Made by a program: the position numbers and the translations under genes. Shown piece after piece: positions 23,814 through 33,050 of a DNA stretch of 64,000 bases. Origin of the DNA: Bacillota bacterium (lineage in GTDB: Bacteria; Bacillota; Sulfobacillia; Symbiobacteriales; ZC4RG38); the NCBI GenBank assembly GCA_021890795.1, contig JAKKUO010000001.1, forward strand, positions 1-64,000, written 5' to 3'. The notes under the pieces were generated by a model. It had not been told where the DNA came from. It made no database searches and saw nothing but the letters and a program-made list of their open reading frames with translations. Within the stretch, counting starts at the first letter, position 1. Every line of letters starts with the position of its first letter.

Positions 23814-25070
23814 ATGGCACTCTCCCTTTCCGACCTCCGCTCCCCGCACCGCCGGGATCCCCGCCGGTGGGGCATGCTGGTCTCTGCGGTGGAGGGCTGC
23901 TCCTTCAACGTCTGGATGACGGCCATGTCTGGCAACTTTCTCACCGGCCTGGCCCTCTTCCTGGGCGCCGGGGGGCTGGTCATCGGCGTCCTCGGCTCCC
24001 TCCCCGCCCTCGCCACCCTGCTCCAGGTGGTGGCGGCCCCGCTGGTGGCGGGGCTCGAGCGGCGGCGGGAGTTCATGGCGCTCCTCTGCGGCATTCAGCG
24101 TATGGGCGCGCCGCTGGCCGGGCTGGTGGCCCTGTGGCTGGGCCCGTCGCCGGCGGCCCTTGCGCTGCTGGTCGCCGCGCACCTCCTGGGCTGGCTCTGC
24201 ATGGCGCCTGCGGTCGTGGTCTGGCAAGGGTACATGTCCGACCTGGTGCCGCCGGAGATCCGGGGGCGGTACTTTGCCGCCCGGTACGCCTGGGGCCTGG
24301 CGGTGAGCACGGCAGCGACCCTGACCTTCGGGGCGGTCCTGGACTACTGGCAGGGCGCCACCGGCTTTCGGATCCTCAGCGGCATCGCCCTGGTGGCGGG
24401 AGCGGCCAACGTGCTCCTGTGGCTCCTGCACCCGCAGGTTCCCCAGGCCGAGCGCCGTCAGGAGCGGCCCTTCTGGGAGGCCCTCCGGGTTCCCCTCGCC
24501 CGGCCGGGAGTCCACCGGCGGGTGGCGGGCTTCCTGGCCGCATGGGCCTTTGCCCAGGGGCTGGCGGTGCCCTTCTACCCCATGGTCCTGCTGGACCACC
24601 TGGGGCTCTCCTTCTCTGCCGTCTCCTGGCTGAACACCGCCGCCACCCTGCTGGCGGCCGCCGCCCTCCGGTACTGGGGGCGGCGGCAGGACCAGGTGGG
24701 ACCGGGGAGAAACGTGGGGGTGCTCACCGGGATGCTGGCCGCGGCGCCCCTTCTGATGGTGGCGGCCCGGTACGCCGGGTGGCCGGTCCTGGTAGCGGCC
24801 CAGGTCCTCCACGGGGTGGCCTTCAACGCCATGACCGTGGCCCAGCAGACCCTCACCATGGAGCTGGCCCCCACCTCCGAGCGGGCCGCGTACTTCGGCC
24901 TCTTTGCCGCCGCGAGCGGTCTCACGGGGTTTCTCACCCCGGTGCTGGCCGGCCCCCTGGCCGACCACCACTGGGCGAGCCTCTTTGCCGGCGCGGGGCT
25001 GGCCTCCGCCGCCCTGAGCCTCCTGTGGCGAGCCCGGATTGGCTCCGCCCTCGGCCGGCAGGCCCGGTGA
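23814..25070 (+). CDS. Major facilitator superfamily permease
   Basis: A 418-residue membrane transporter with about 12 hydrophobic helices. The N-terminal part has NFLTGLALFLGAGGLVIGVL and ALATLLQVVAAPLV, with GLERRREFM as the cytoplasmic loop between helices 2 and 3. The charged central loop is near residue 210 (LHPQVPQAERRQERPFWEAL). ATG with CAGGAG upstream. It follows the glycolytic operon by 148 bp on the same strand, so hexose uptake or export is plausible, but sequence alone does not set the substrate. Confidence 0.82.
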   Translation: MALSLSDLRSPHRRDPRRWGMLVSAVEGCSFNVWMTAMSGNFLTGLALFLGAGGLVIGVLGSLPALATLLQVVAAPLVAGLERRREFMALLCGIQRMGAPLAGLVALWLGPSPAALALLVAAHLLGWLCMAPAVVVWQGYMSDLVPPEIRGRYFAARYAWGLAVSTAATLTFGAVLDYWQGATGFRILSGIALVAGAANVLLWLLHPQVPQAERRQERPFWEALRVPLARPGVHRRVAGFLAAWAFAQGLAVPFYPMVLLDHLGLSFSAVSWLNTAATLLAAAALRYWGRRQDQVGPGRNVGVLTGMLAAAPLLMVAARYAGWPVLVAAQVLHGVAFNAMTVAQQTLTMELAPTSERAAYFGLFAAASGLTGFLTPVLAGPLADHHWASLFAGAGLASAALSLLWRARIGSALGRQAR

Positions 25071-25187
25071 CCGCCGGGGGAACCGGGCGGCCAGCGGACG
25101 CCGCTCCCTTGGATCCGGCCCGCGCACACGAGGCGCCCGGCCGTCGGCGCGAGGAAAGCGGCCGGCGGTGGCGAGGCCGGCAGGACG

Positions 25188-25215
25188 ATCCCCGGGGCGA
25201 TGAGGCCCCGGGGAT
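25188..25215 (+). terminator. Perfect GC hairpin downstream of the MFS gene
   Basis: ATCCCCGGGGC (25188-25198), loop GATGAG, GCCCCGGGGAT (25205-25215), then TCCTCGTTCC. Nearly the same hairpin occurs at 29851-29878 beyond the helicase gene. The 25071-25446 spacer otherwise holds only the promoter below. Confidence 0.65.
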
Positions 25216-25297
25216 TCCTCGTTCCTGGTGTGGCCGTTCCGGCGGTGCCGGTCTCACGAGAACGGCCCACAGCCGCCCCTGGCACGACCCTGGCTGG

Positions 25298-25326
25298 TTG
25301 CGCAGCCTGCTTCTCAGTTGTATGTT
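25298..25326 (+). promoter_or_regulatory. Promoter candidate for the helicase-nuclease gene
   Basis: TTGCGC (25298-25303), 17-bp spacer, TATGTT (25321-25326), about 120 bp before the GTG start. Confidence 0.55.
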
Positions 25327-25446
25327 CTTTCCTGGGATTGCTCTGGAAAACGCGGCCGGTCCTGCTGGCCTTCGGGGGATCCTTTTCCGCATCCTGGTGG
25401 CGGCCTTGCCTGACCTTGACCGGTTCGGTCCGCAGGAGGGAACGAG

Positions 25447-28400
25447 GTGCAGAGCGTCCGTGACCGAAGTGAACTGAGAGACCGTACCATTCGCCTGTTT
25501 GAATTCATGAAGGCTGTCCGCGCGCTGCGGGAGCGCCCGGTGCGGGACATGCGGGAACTGCGGGAGCCCCTCTGGTGGCAGAGGGATCTCCCCCTGCATC
25601 CCGACGGGTGCATCCTGCATCCCGTCGATGACCCGGACCCCCGGGATGACGGGGCGCAGGACGCCTGGCTGACCGTTTGCCAACAGAGTGTGCCGCCTGC
25701 CCCGGCACTGCCGGCGGAGTTCCACCCCTGGGTGGACGATCCCGTTGACGATCCCGAGCGGGAACCGAGGCTCCTGGCTACCCCGAAGCGGGTTCCGGAG
25801 GCGGCGTTCGACCCCCCCGCCCCGGGCGGGGTGGTGACGGCCGATCCCGAACGCATCGGGCGGTGGGAGCGCTGGCTGCGGGAGGAGTGGCGTCCCTGGG
25901 CCGCCAGGGCCCTGGGGCCCTGGCGGGTGCAGCGGCTCTATCATCAACTCTTTCTCCTCAGACAGCGGCTGCAGCGGGAGCAGGACCTCATCGAACTGGT
26001 GTGGGGGCACGGGGTGCTCTCCTGGGAGATCCAGGGGGAACAGATTTTCTACCCCTTGCTGATCACCCGCATGGAACTCGACTTCGATCCCGAGGCCGGC
26101 CGCATCCGGGTGGTGCCGGGGAGCCGGCCGACGGCGCTGGAGACCGCGATGCTGGACGGTCTGGAGATCCCGGGCTTGCAAGGCCTCACAGCCCTGGCGG
26201 GGAGACTGGCGAATGAGCCCCCCGGTCCCTGGGACCTTGAGGGTAGCCTGACCCTCTATCGGAAGGTCGTAAAGCTTATAAGCCATGATGGTGAGGTCCT
26301 GGACGGGCCGCAGGTGCCGCCACCGGGGCCCCGCCCGGTGATTGTCGCGGCGTCGGCCCTGTTCGTCCGGCGCAAGCGGGCCGGCTACCTGGCCGACATC
26401 CAGAGAATCCTCGATGCCCTGCGCTCCGACCATCCGGTGCCGGCGCCCATCGCCTCGGTGGTGGCCTATGACCAGCGGCCGGAGGAAGAGGAGGCTCGCC
26501 GGTGGCGGTCAGTGGGGGAGGAACTGCTCCTGCCGCTCCCGGCCAACCCGGAGCAGGAGGAGATTGCCCGCCGGCTGGCCGCGCACCATGGGGTGACGGT
26601 CCAGGGTCCGCCCGGTACCGGCAAGAGCCACACCATTGCCAACCTCATCGGCCACCTGCTGGCCCACGGCAAGCGGGTGCTGGTCACCAGCCACACCGAG
26701 CGGCCGCTGCGGGTGCTGCGGGAGAAGATCCCGGAGCCGCTCCGGCCCCTTTGCATCCATCTGACCGGGACCGACGCGGATTCCCTCAAGCAACTCGAAG
26801 AGTCGGTCCAGGCCATGGCCGAGCGCCTCGGCTCGCTGGACCAGGAACTGGCCCAGCGCCGGGTTCAGGAACTGCGCCAGGAGCTGGACCAGGTGCGCCG
26901 GGAGATTGCCGATCTGCGCCGGCGCATCCGGGAGGTCTCCGAGCGGGAACGGCAGCGCTACCACCTGGACGGCCGTGACCTCAGCCCGTCGGAGCTGGGC
27001 CAGTGGCTCCGGTCCCACGAACAGGATCTGGGCTTTATCCCCGATGCCGTCCCGCCCGACGCATCCCCGCCCCTGACGCCCCAGGAGTTGGCGCGGGTCT
27101 ATGAACTGGCCCGGGACCTCGCGCCCCAGGACCGGGCGGCTGTGGCCCAGCACCGGCCGGATCCCGCGGAGCTTCCCCGCGGCCTGGCGCTGCAAGAGGC
27201 GGCCGCGGCGGTGGCAGAAGCGGACCGGGTGCTCGCCCAGGCGCCGCCGGCGGTGCGGGAATGGCAGCCGCCGCCCGCGGTGACGCCCGAGGACCTGGCG
27301 GAACTCCAGCGGCGGCTTTCCCAGGCCCAGGAGCAACTGGCCCGGTTTGAGGAGCCGTGGCTGGCGGCCATCCGGGAGGATGCCGCCCGGGGCGGGGCCC
27401 GACGGCAGCAGTGGGAGGACCTGGTCAGCGCGGTGGCAGTGGCACGGGACCGCATCCTGCAGTGGAAGTCCCAGGTGGCCGGCCGTAGCGTGACCCTCCC
27501 CGCCAACCAGCCGCTGGCCGAACTGGTGCCAGCCCTGGAGGCGCTGGCGCAGCATCTGGCTGCCGGCAAGGGGCTTAACTTCCTGGTCCTGCTGACCCGG
27601 CCGGCCCTGAAGCGGGTGGTGGCAAACTGCCGCATCGACGGCGCTCAGGTCCGGACGGCCGCCGACGCTCAGGTCCTCTTGGCGGAAGTCCGGCTGCGGC
27701 TGGAGCGCCACGGGCTGGCGGCCCGTTGGAACCAGATGGTGGGGGAGGTAAACGGGCCGCTGGTGGACGCCGCGCAGCCCCGAATGGAGATTGAGATCGA
27801 CGACCTGGCGGAGCAGATCCGCACCGCCTTGAACTGGGAGACGGCGGTGTGGGAGCCGCTGCGGGATGCGATTCGGAAACTGGGTTTGCCCGTGCCCGAG
27901 CAGGCCACGGCAGGCAGCCTGGACGCCCTCCGGCGCTCGCTGGAACTCGCCGGGCACCGGCTGGTACTGGTGCGCGCCCAGCACAAGTTCAGCGCCCTGC
28001 GGCGACGGCTGGAGACCGGCGCTACCACGCCGAATGCCAGCCCCCTGTGGGGCGCCCTGCTGGCGGCCCTCGAGCATTCCCGGTGGGACGACTGGGACGC
28101 GGCGCTCGCCGAGGCCCGCCGCCTCCAGTCCCTGGAGCCCCAGGTTCGGGAACTCGAGGACCTGGCCGACCGGCTCCGGCAGCAGGCGCCCCTGTGGGCC
28201 CAGCGCATCCTGGAAAGCCGCGGCAACCCGGCGGTGGCAGGTCCGCCGGAGCGGTTTGCCGAGGCATGGCGGTGGCGACAGGCGGAGACCTGGCTGAGCT
28301 GCCTGCTGGCCGACGACCCGGAGCCGCTGCAGCGGCGGCTGGAAGGGCTGCTGGAGCGGGAGCGCCGGATCGTTGTGGAACTGGTGGCGGAGTCGACCTG

Positions 28401-29802
28401 GCTGGCGCAGGCCAGGCGGGTGACCGACGAGCAGCGGCGGGCCCTCGTGGGCTGGCAGCAGCTCGTCCGGCGGATCGGCAAGGGAACGGGCAAGTACGCT
28501 GCCCGTTACCGGCGCCAGGCCCAGGAGCAGATGCGCCGGTGCCGTTCGGCGGTACCGGTCTGGATCATGCCCCTGGACCGGGTCGTCGAGAACATCGACC
28601 CGCTCGATGAGCCTTTCGACGTGGTGATCGTGGACGAGAGCAGCCAGTGCGACCTCTTCAGTCTCCTCGCGCTGTTCCGGGCCCGTCGGGCGGTGATTGT
28701 CGGCGACGACAACCAGATCAGCCCCCAGGCCGTGGGCGTTGACCACCACCAGGTGCACCTGCTCATCGAACAGTACCTCGAGGGCATCCCGAACCGGGAG
28801 CTCTTCGACCCGCGGCAGAGCCTCTACGACCTGGCGACCCGGGTCTTCCCGGGCGTGATCATGCTGCGGGAGCACTTCCGGTGCCTGCCGGAGATCATCC
28901 AGTTCAGCAACGACCTGATGTACGAGGGCCGGATCCTGCCCCTCCGGGAGGAATCCCGGGATCCCAGCTGGCAGCCGGTGGTGGCCCGGCGGGTGAGCGG
29001 GTACCGGGAGCCCGGTACCAACGTGAACCCGCCCGAGGCGGAGGCGCTGGTGGAGACGCTGGTGGCGTGCTGCCGGAACCCCGCGTACGCCGGCAAGACC
29101 ATGGGCGTCATCTCCCTGCTGGGCGAGGACCAGGCCCGTCTCATCGAGCAGCTCCTGTTGGAGCGACTGGGGCCGGTGGAGATGGAGAAGCGGAAGATCC
29201 TCTGCGGCGATGCCTACTACTTCCAGGGCGATGAGCGGGATGTGATCTTCCTCTCCATGGTCGAGGCCAGCGGCCAGCACCGCAAGGCCACCATGAACCG
29301 GCTCTCCGACCGGCAGCGGTTCAACGTGGCGGCCAGCCGGGCCCGGGACCAGATGTGGCTCTTCTACTCGGTCGACCCGTCCGAACTGCATCCCGAGGAC
29401 GTCCGGGTGCGGCTCATCCAGTACTGTGAGCAGCCGCACCGGATGACCCGGGAGTACGAGGATCTCGCCGCCCGGTGCGAGTCCGAGTTTGAACGGCAGG
29501 TGCTCAAGGAACTCATGGCCCGGGGCTACGCCGTGCGGCCGCAGGTGCGGGTGGGCCACTACCGCATCGACCTGGTGGTGGAGGGAATGCGGAGCCGCCT
29601 GGCCATCGAGTGCGACGGCGATGCGTTCCATGGCCCCGACCGCTGGGAGGCGGACCTGCGGCGGCAGATGACCCTGGAGCGGATGGGCTGGCGGTTCTTC
29701 CGCATCCGGGGCAGCGCCTTTTACCGGAACCGGGAGCGGGCCCTGGCCCCGCTGTGGGAGCGACTGCAAGAGCTCGGTATCGAGCCGATGCGGAGGTCCT
29801 GA
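25447..29802 (+). CDS. SF1 helicase with C-terminal PD-(D/E)XK (Vsr/DUF559-like) nuclease, putative anti-phage defence protein
   Basis: A 1451-residue protein. Residues 1-380 have no recognised domain. Walker A is GPPGTGKSHT at 387-396, and residues about 455-510 form a coiled coil rich in Glu, Arg and Gln. Walker B is VVIVDESSQCD (D1063, E1064), motif III is VGDDNQISPQAVG, REHFRCLPEI is motif IV-like, and motif VI is QRFNVAASRAR (1290-1300). The C-terminal nuclease has D1375 in YRIDLVV, E1388 and D1390 in IECDGDAFH, and a WRFFRIRGSAFY end, as in very-short-patch-repair-like endonucleases. GTG start after AGGAGGGAACGAG. Large helicase-nuclease fusions of this design are known single-gene defence systems (for example Hhe). 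No HEPN domain is obvious. It is transcribed alone. Confidence 0.85.
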   Translation: MQSVRDRSELRDRTIRLFEFMKAVRALRERPVRDMRELREPLWWQRDLPLHPDGCILHPVDDPDPRDDGAQDAWLTVCQQSVPPAPALPAEFHPWVDDPVDDPEREPRLLATPKRVPEAAFDPPAPGGVVTADPERIGRWERWLREEWRPWAARALGPWRVQRLYHQLFLLRQRLQREQDLIELVWGHGVLSWEIQGEQIFYPLLITRMELDFDPEAGRIRVVPGSRPTALETAMLDGLEIPGLQGLTALAGRLANEPPGPWDLEGSLTLYRKVVKLISHDGEVLDGPQVPPPGPRPVIVAASALFVRRKRAGYLADIQRILDALRSDHPVPAPIASVVAYDQRPEEEEARRWRSVGEELLLPLPANPEQEEIARRLAAHHGVTVQGPPGTGKSHTIANLIGHLLAHGKRVLVTSHTERPLRVLREKIPEPLRPLCIHLTGTDADSLKQLEESVQAMAERLGSLDQELAQRRVQELRQELDQVRREIADLRRRIREVSERERQRYHLDGRDLSPSELGQWLRSHEQDLGFIPDAVPPDASPPLTPQELARVYELARDLAPQDRAAVAQHRPDPAELPRGLALQEAAAAVAEADRVLAQAPPAVREWQPPPAVTPEDLAELQRRLSQAQEQLARFEEPWLAAIREDAARGGARRQQWEDLVSAVAVARDRILQWKSQVAGRSVTLPANQPLAELVPALEALAQHLAAGKGLNFLVLLTRPALKRVVANCRIDGAQVRTAADAQVLLAEVRLRLERHGLAARWNQMVGEVNGPLVDAAQPRMEIEIDDLAEQIRTALNWETAVWEPLRDAIRKLGLPVPEQATAGSLDALRRSLELAGHRLVLVRAQHKFSALRRRLETGATTPNASPLWGALLAALEHSRWDDWDAALAEARRLQSLEPQVRELEDLADRLRQQAPLWAQRILESRGNPAVAGPPERFAEAWRWRQAETWLSCLLADDPEPLQRRLEGLLERERRIVVELVAESTWLAQARRVTDEQRRALVGWQQLVRRIGKGTGKYAARYRRQAQEQMRRCRSAVPVWIMPLDRVVENIDPLDEPFDVVIVDESSQCDLFSLLALFRARRAVIVGDDNQISPQAVGVDHHQVHLLIEQYLEGIPNRELFDPRQSLYDLATRVFPGVIMLREHFRCLPEIIQFSNDLMYEGRILPLREESRDPSWQPVVARRVSGYREPGTNVNPPEAEALVETLVACCRNPAYAGKTMGVISLLGEDQARLIEQLLLERLGPVEMEKRKILCGDAYYFQGDERDVIFLSMVEASGQHRKATMNRLSDRQRFNVAASRARDQMWLFYSVDPSELHPEDVRVRLIQYCEQPHRMTREYEDLAARCESEFERQVLKELMARGYAVRPQVRVGHYRIDLVVEGMRSRLAIECDGDAFHGPDRWEADLRRQMTLERMGWRFFRIRGSAFYRNRERALAPLWERLQELGIEPMRRS

Positions 29803-29851
29803 CCGGTCGTTCATCCCGAGGTGAGCCAGGCCTTCCCTGAGAAGCGAACGG

Positions 29852-29882
29852 CCCCCGGGGCGATGCCGCCCCGGGGGTTTTC
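29852..29882 (+). terminator. Intrinsic terminator of the helicase-nuclease gene
   Basis: CCCCCGGGGC (29852-29861), loop GATGCC, GCCCCGGGGG (29868-29877), then TTTTCG. Perfect 10-bp stem followed by a short T-run. Convergent to the GH2 gene, which ends at 29891. Confidence 0.85.
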
Positions 29883-29890
29883 GCGCGTGC

Positions 29891-32800
29891 CTACAGTTCC
29901 CGTCCCGGCCGGAGCCCGGGGTCCCGGGCCAGTTCCACCAGCCGGTTGACCATGAGGGTGGCCAGGGGGTCCCGGCCGTAATGCCGGCCAAAGCGGTAGG
30001 TGCAGAGGAGGAGGACGCCCTCGCCGTGGCGGCAGGCCGCGATGGTGGCCACCGGGTACCGGATCCACCCGACGTAGTACCCGCCCAGGATGTCCCGGTG
30101 GTCGGCCGCCTCGTACCCGGTGATGACGTGTTCGGGGACGAGGCCGGCAAAGGGGAGATCCACCCGGGGGCCAAGGCCCAGGTCAGCGGTCAGCCGGGGG
30201 TGGAGCCAGTGCATCCCCTGCGCCCAGTTGCCCTCCCACAGGCTCCCGGCCCGCTTCCGGATCGCCAGGGGGAGTCCGGCGGGCAGCGCCTCTTCGCCTT
30301 CCGCCAGCAGCACCGCCCGGCCGCCCCGGCGGACAAAGGCTGCCACCTCCGGGTCCCACCGGGTGACCACCGCCACCGGCGGGTCCCCGGCGATCACCGG
30401 CGGATCCCCGGCGACCGCCCCAGGGTCCCCGGTGCTCACCCCATGGGCCCCGCCGGCCGCCGGGTGCACCCCTCCTACTGCCGGTGGGCCCCCGGCCGGG
30501 ACCGCCGTGCGCACCGGCACCGCCGGCGCCACCTGGGGGAAGAGGGGGAGAGGCACCCAGTTCCGGGCCAGGGCCTGGCCGCTCCGGGCCCGGAGGCAGA
30601 GGTGGAGGGTAGCCCGGACCGGGCGCTCCACCGCCGGCACCGGAATCCCGATCTCGCCCAGGGGGGTCACCTGGGCCGGGGGCAGTTCTGCTGGGCAGGG
30701 GAGCCGGCCCCGGAGGCCAAGCTCCGGCACCTCCCAGTCCACGGCGCAGCCCCGGAGCCGCCGGGAGGAGAAGTGGGAGACCAGCACCGCCACCCGGGCC
30801 GTCTCCCCCGCGGCATACCGGAACCGGTCCGGAAAGCCCAGGACCACGTCCGGGGCGTTGATCGCCGCAAACCGGTGGTGGAAGGCCTTCGGGTTCCGGG
30901 CCAGGTCCAACAGGCCGTTGCACTCCCAGTGGACATCGGTGAACTCGGTGATCACATACCCGGCAATCTCCCCGTGGCGGCGGATATCCTCGATCTCGAA
31001 TTTGAGGGCCTCGAACTCCGCCTCCTGGCTCTCAGCGATGAACCGGTCCCAGGTGCCGAAGACCTCCGCGAGCCCCCAGGCGGCGAACCGCTCCCGCACC
31101 CCCTTGGGGTGGACCACCCCGCCGTCCCACTGCCGGCCGGTCTCAAACCACCAGGGTTCCCGGCCGTCCGGGTCCAGCAGGTTGTGGACGTCGGGCAGCC
31201 CCCAGTTGCCGAACTCCGAGAGCACCAGGGGCTCGTCCCCCCGGCGGCAGCCGTCGCCGTGGGGAGAGAAGGTACGGCCGGGGTCCCGCACCCACCCCGC
31301 GGTGAAGCCGGTCCAGCCCTGGGGGCGGTCCGGCAGGGCCTGGTACCAGTGGAAGTCGTTCAGGTCCGACTTCACGTGGAAGTTCGGGGGGCAGGGGGAG
31401 TTGTCCACCACCAGCCGGGTGGGGTCCAGGGCTTTCAGCCAGTCGTACATCTCGACAAGCCAGGCCCGGTGGTCCGGCTCGCCGGGGAGGTCGGTGCCCC
31501 AGTCTTCGTTGACGATGGTCCAGACCACCAGGCTCGGGTGGTTGAAGTCCCGCTCCACCATCCCCGCCAGGGTCTCCCGGGCCCGCTTTCGGGCCGCCGG
31601 GGTCAGGGTGCGCCAGCTGGGCAGCTCGGCCCAGACCAGAAGCCCCAGCCGGTCCGCCCAGTAGAGGTAGCGGGGGTCCGGCACCTTGATGTGGCACCGG
31701 AGGAGGTTGAGCCCCAGTTCCTTTGCCCGCAGGAACTGGTCCCGGAGGAACTCGTCCGAGGGGGGCGTGCAGATGGTCTCCGGGTAGTAGTCCTGGTCGA
31801 GGGCCCCCAGGAGGTAGATCGGCCGGCCGTTGAGCCAGATCCGGCCCTCCCGGACCTCGATGGTGCGAAAGCCGAAGGTGTCCTCCCAGGCGTCGATGAC
31901 CGGTTCAGCGCCCCAAGCGTGGATGAACGGCCCGTCGCCCCGGGCGACGATGACCGGCCCGCCGCCGGCCACGGCGCCGGGGCCCGGGGCAGGGATGGCT
32001 GCTCCGAGCACGGCCCCGGAACCCGGAGAGGGGCTGGCCGCCCCGGCCTCGCCCCGCCCCCCGGGGGCCAGGAGGGTGAGCCGCAGGGTGTAGAGCCGGG
32101 GGGAATCCACATCCCAGGGCTGGGGGTTTGCCACCGTCAGGGCGAGGTCCACCTCCGTCTGGCCGGGGGCCAGAACCGGCCCCGGCTGCTCCCAGGTGGT
32201 CCGGCCGTCGGGGGCCACCACCTGGGCGAGGATCCGCTCCCCGCCTTCTGCCGGAGCGCCCAGCCGCACCCGGACCTGGACCCGGCCGGTCTTAAGGCAC
32301 CCGTGGATCCGGGCCCCCCGGATGAAGACCGGCCCGGTGGCCTCCAGCCAGACGCTCTGCCAGATGCCGCTCAGGGGGCCGTACCAGCTCTGCTTGCCGT
32401 GAGGGATCTCGTCGAAGGCGGGGAGGGGGGAGGGGGGAGGGGCCGTGCTGGCCGTCGCCGGGCCCCCGCCGGCCGGTGCCGGGTCACGGGGCGTATCGCC
32501 AGGGGGACCGCCGGCCGCCGCGGCAGGCTCCGGGGGCGCGGCCGGCGACTGCTCGGGCCGCAGGTCCGGGGGGTCGATGACCTGCACCGTCACCCGGCTG
32601 ACCTCCCCCGGGCGGACCAGGTGGGTAATCTCCAGGGCGAAGGGGAGGTAGCCTCCCTCGTGGGCGCCGGCGAACCGGCCGTTTACCCAGACCCGGGCCA
32701 GGTAGTCCACGGCGCCGAAGTGGAGCCAGACCCGCCGCCCCTGCCAGGCAGGGGGCAGGGAGAAGCTCCGCTCGTACCAGCCGATGCCGGCGCTCAGCCG

Positions 32801-32992
32801 GAGGTCGTCAAACTGGGCCTGCCAGGGGCCGGGCACCCGGATGGACCGGGGCTCGCCCAAAGCGGCGGTGCGGTCACCAGGGTCGAGGTAGCCGCTGCCG
32901 TCGGTCAGAAGGTCCACGCCGGCCGGCAGGGTGCGCATCCCGGGGTCCGGCCAGAAGCTCCAGGTGCCGTCGAGGCTCAACCGTTGCCGCAT
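29891..32992 (-). CDS. Glycoside hydrolase family 2 enzyme with low-complexity insertions
   Basis: A 1033-residue GH2 enzyme (beta-galactosidase, -glucuronidase or -mannosidase type). Domain order: N-terminal sugar-binding jelly roll (about 1-140, WYERSFSLP, VWVNGRFAGAHEGGY), Ig-like domain, TIM barrel from about 375 with acid/base E496 in WTIVNEDWG and nucleophile E593 in VLSEFGNWG, then C-terminal domains. No signal peptide, so intracellular. Three Pro/Ala/Gly-rich segments (about 144-190, 311-345 and 825-875) interrupt the conserved parts and are coded by GC-rich repetitive DNA. ATG start with AAAGGAG ten bases upstream. It follows the GH5-like gene by 58 bp in the same direction, so they form an operon. 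Confidence 0.9.
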   Translation of the reverse strand: MRQRLSLDGTWSFWPDPGMRTLPAGVDLLTDGSGYLDPGDRTAALGEPRSIRVPGPWQAQFDDLRLSAGIGWYERSFSLPPAWQGRRVWLHFGAVDYLARVWVNGRFAGAHEGGYLPFALEITHLVRPGEVSRVTVQVIDPPDLRPEQSPAAPPEPAAAAGGPPGDTPRDPAPAGGGPATASTAPPPSPLPAFDEIPHGKQSWYGPLSGIWQSVWLEATGPVFIRGARIHGCLKTGRVQVRVRLGAPAEGGERILAQVVAPDGRTTWEQPGPVLAPGQTEVDLALTVANPQPWDVDSPRLYTLRLTLLAPGGRGEAGAASPSPGSGAVLGAAIPAPGPGAVAGGGPVIVARGDGPFIHAWGAEPVIDAWEDTFGFRTIEVREGRIWLNGRPIYLLGALDQDYYPETICTPPSDEFLRDQFLRAKELGLNLLRCHIKVPDPRYLYWADRLGLLVWAELPSWRTLTPAARKRARETLAGMVERDFNHPSLVVWTIVNEDWGTDLPGEPDHRAWLVEMYDWLKALDPTRLVVDNSPCPPNFHVKSDLNDFHWYQALPDRPQGWTGFTAGWVRDPGRTFSPHGDGCRRGDEPLVLSEFGNWGLPDVHNLLDPDGREPWWFETGRQWDGGVVHPKGVRERFAAWGLAEVFGTWDRFIAESQEAEFEALKFEIEDIRRHGEIAGYVITEFTDVHWECNGLLDLARNPKAFHHRFAAINAPDVVLGFPDRFRYAAGETARVAVLVSHFSSRRLRGCAVDWEVPELGLRGRLPCPAELPPAQVTPLGEIGIPVPAVERPVRATLHLCLRARSGQALARNWVPLPLFPQVAPAVPVRTAVPAGGPPAVGGVHPAAGGAHGVSTGDPGAVAGDPPVIAGDPPVAVVTRWDPEVAAFVRRGGRAVLLAEGEEALPAGLPLAIRKRAGSLWEGNWAQGMHWLHPRLTADLGLGPRVDLPFAGLVPEHVITGYEAADHRDILGGYYVGWIRYPVATIAACRHGEGVLLLCTYRFGRHYGRDPLATLMVNRLVELARDPGLRPGREL

Positions 32993-33050
32993 GATCGTGG
33001 GGCTCCTTTGCAGGTGGATTGGCGGTCAGGGGGATGGGGAGGGAGAGGCT

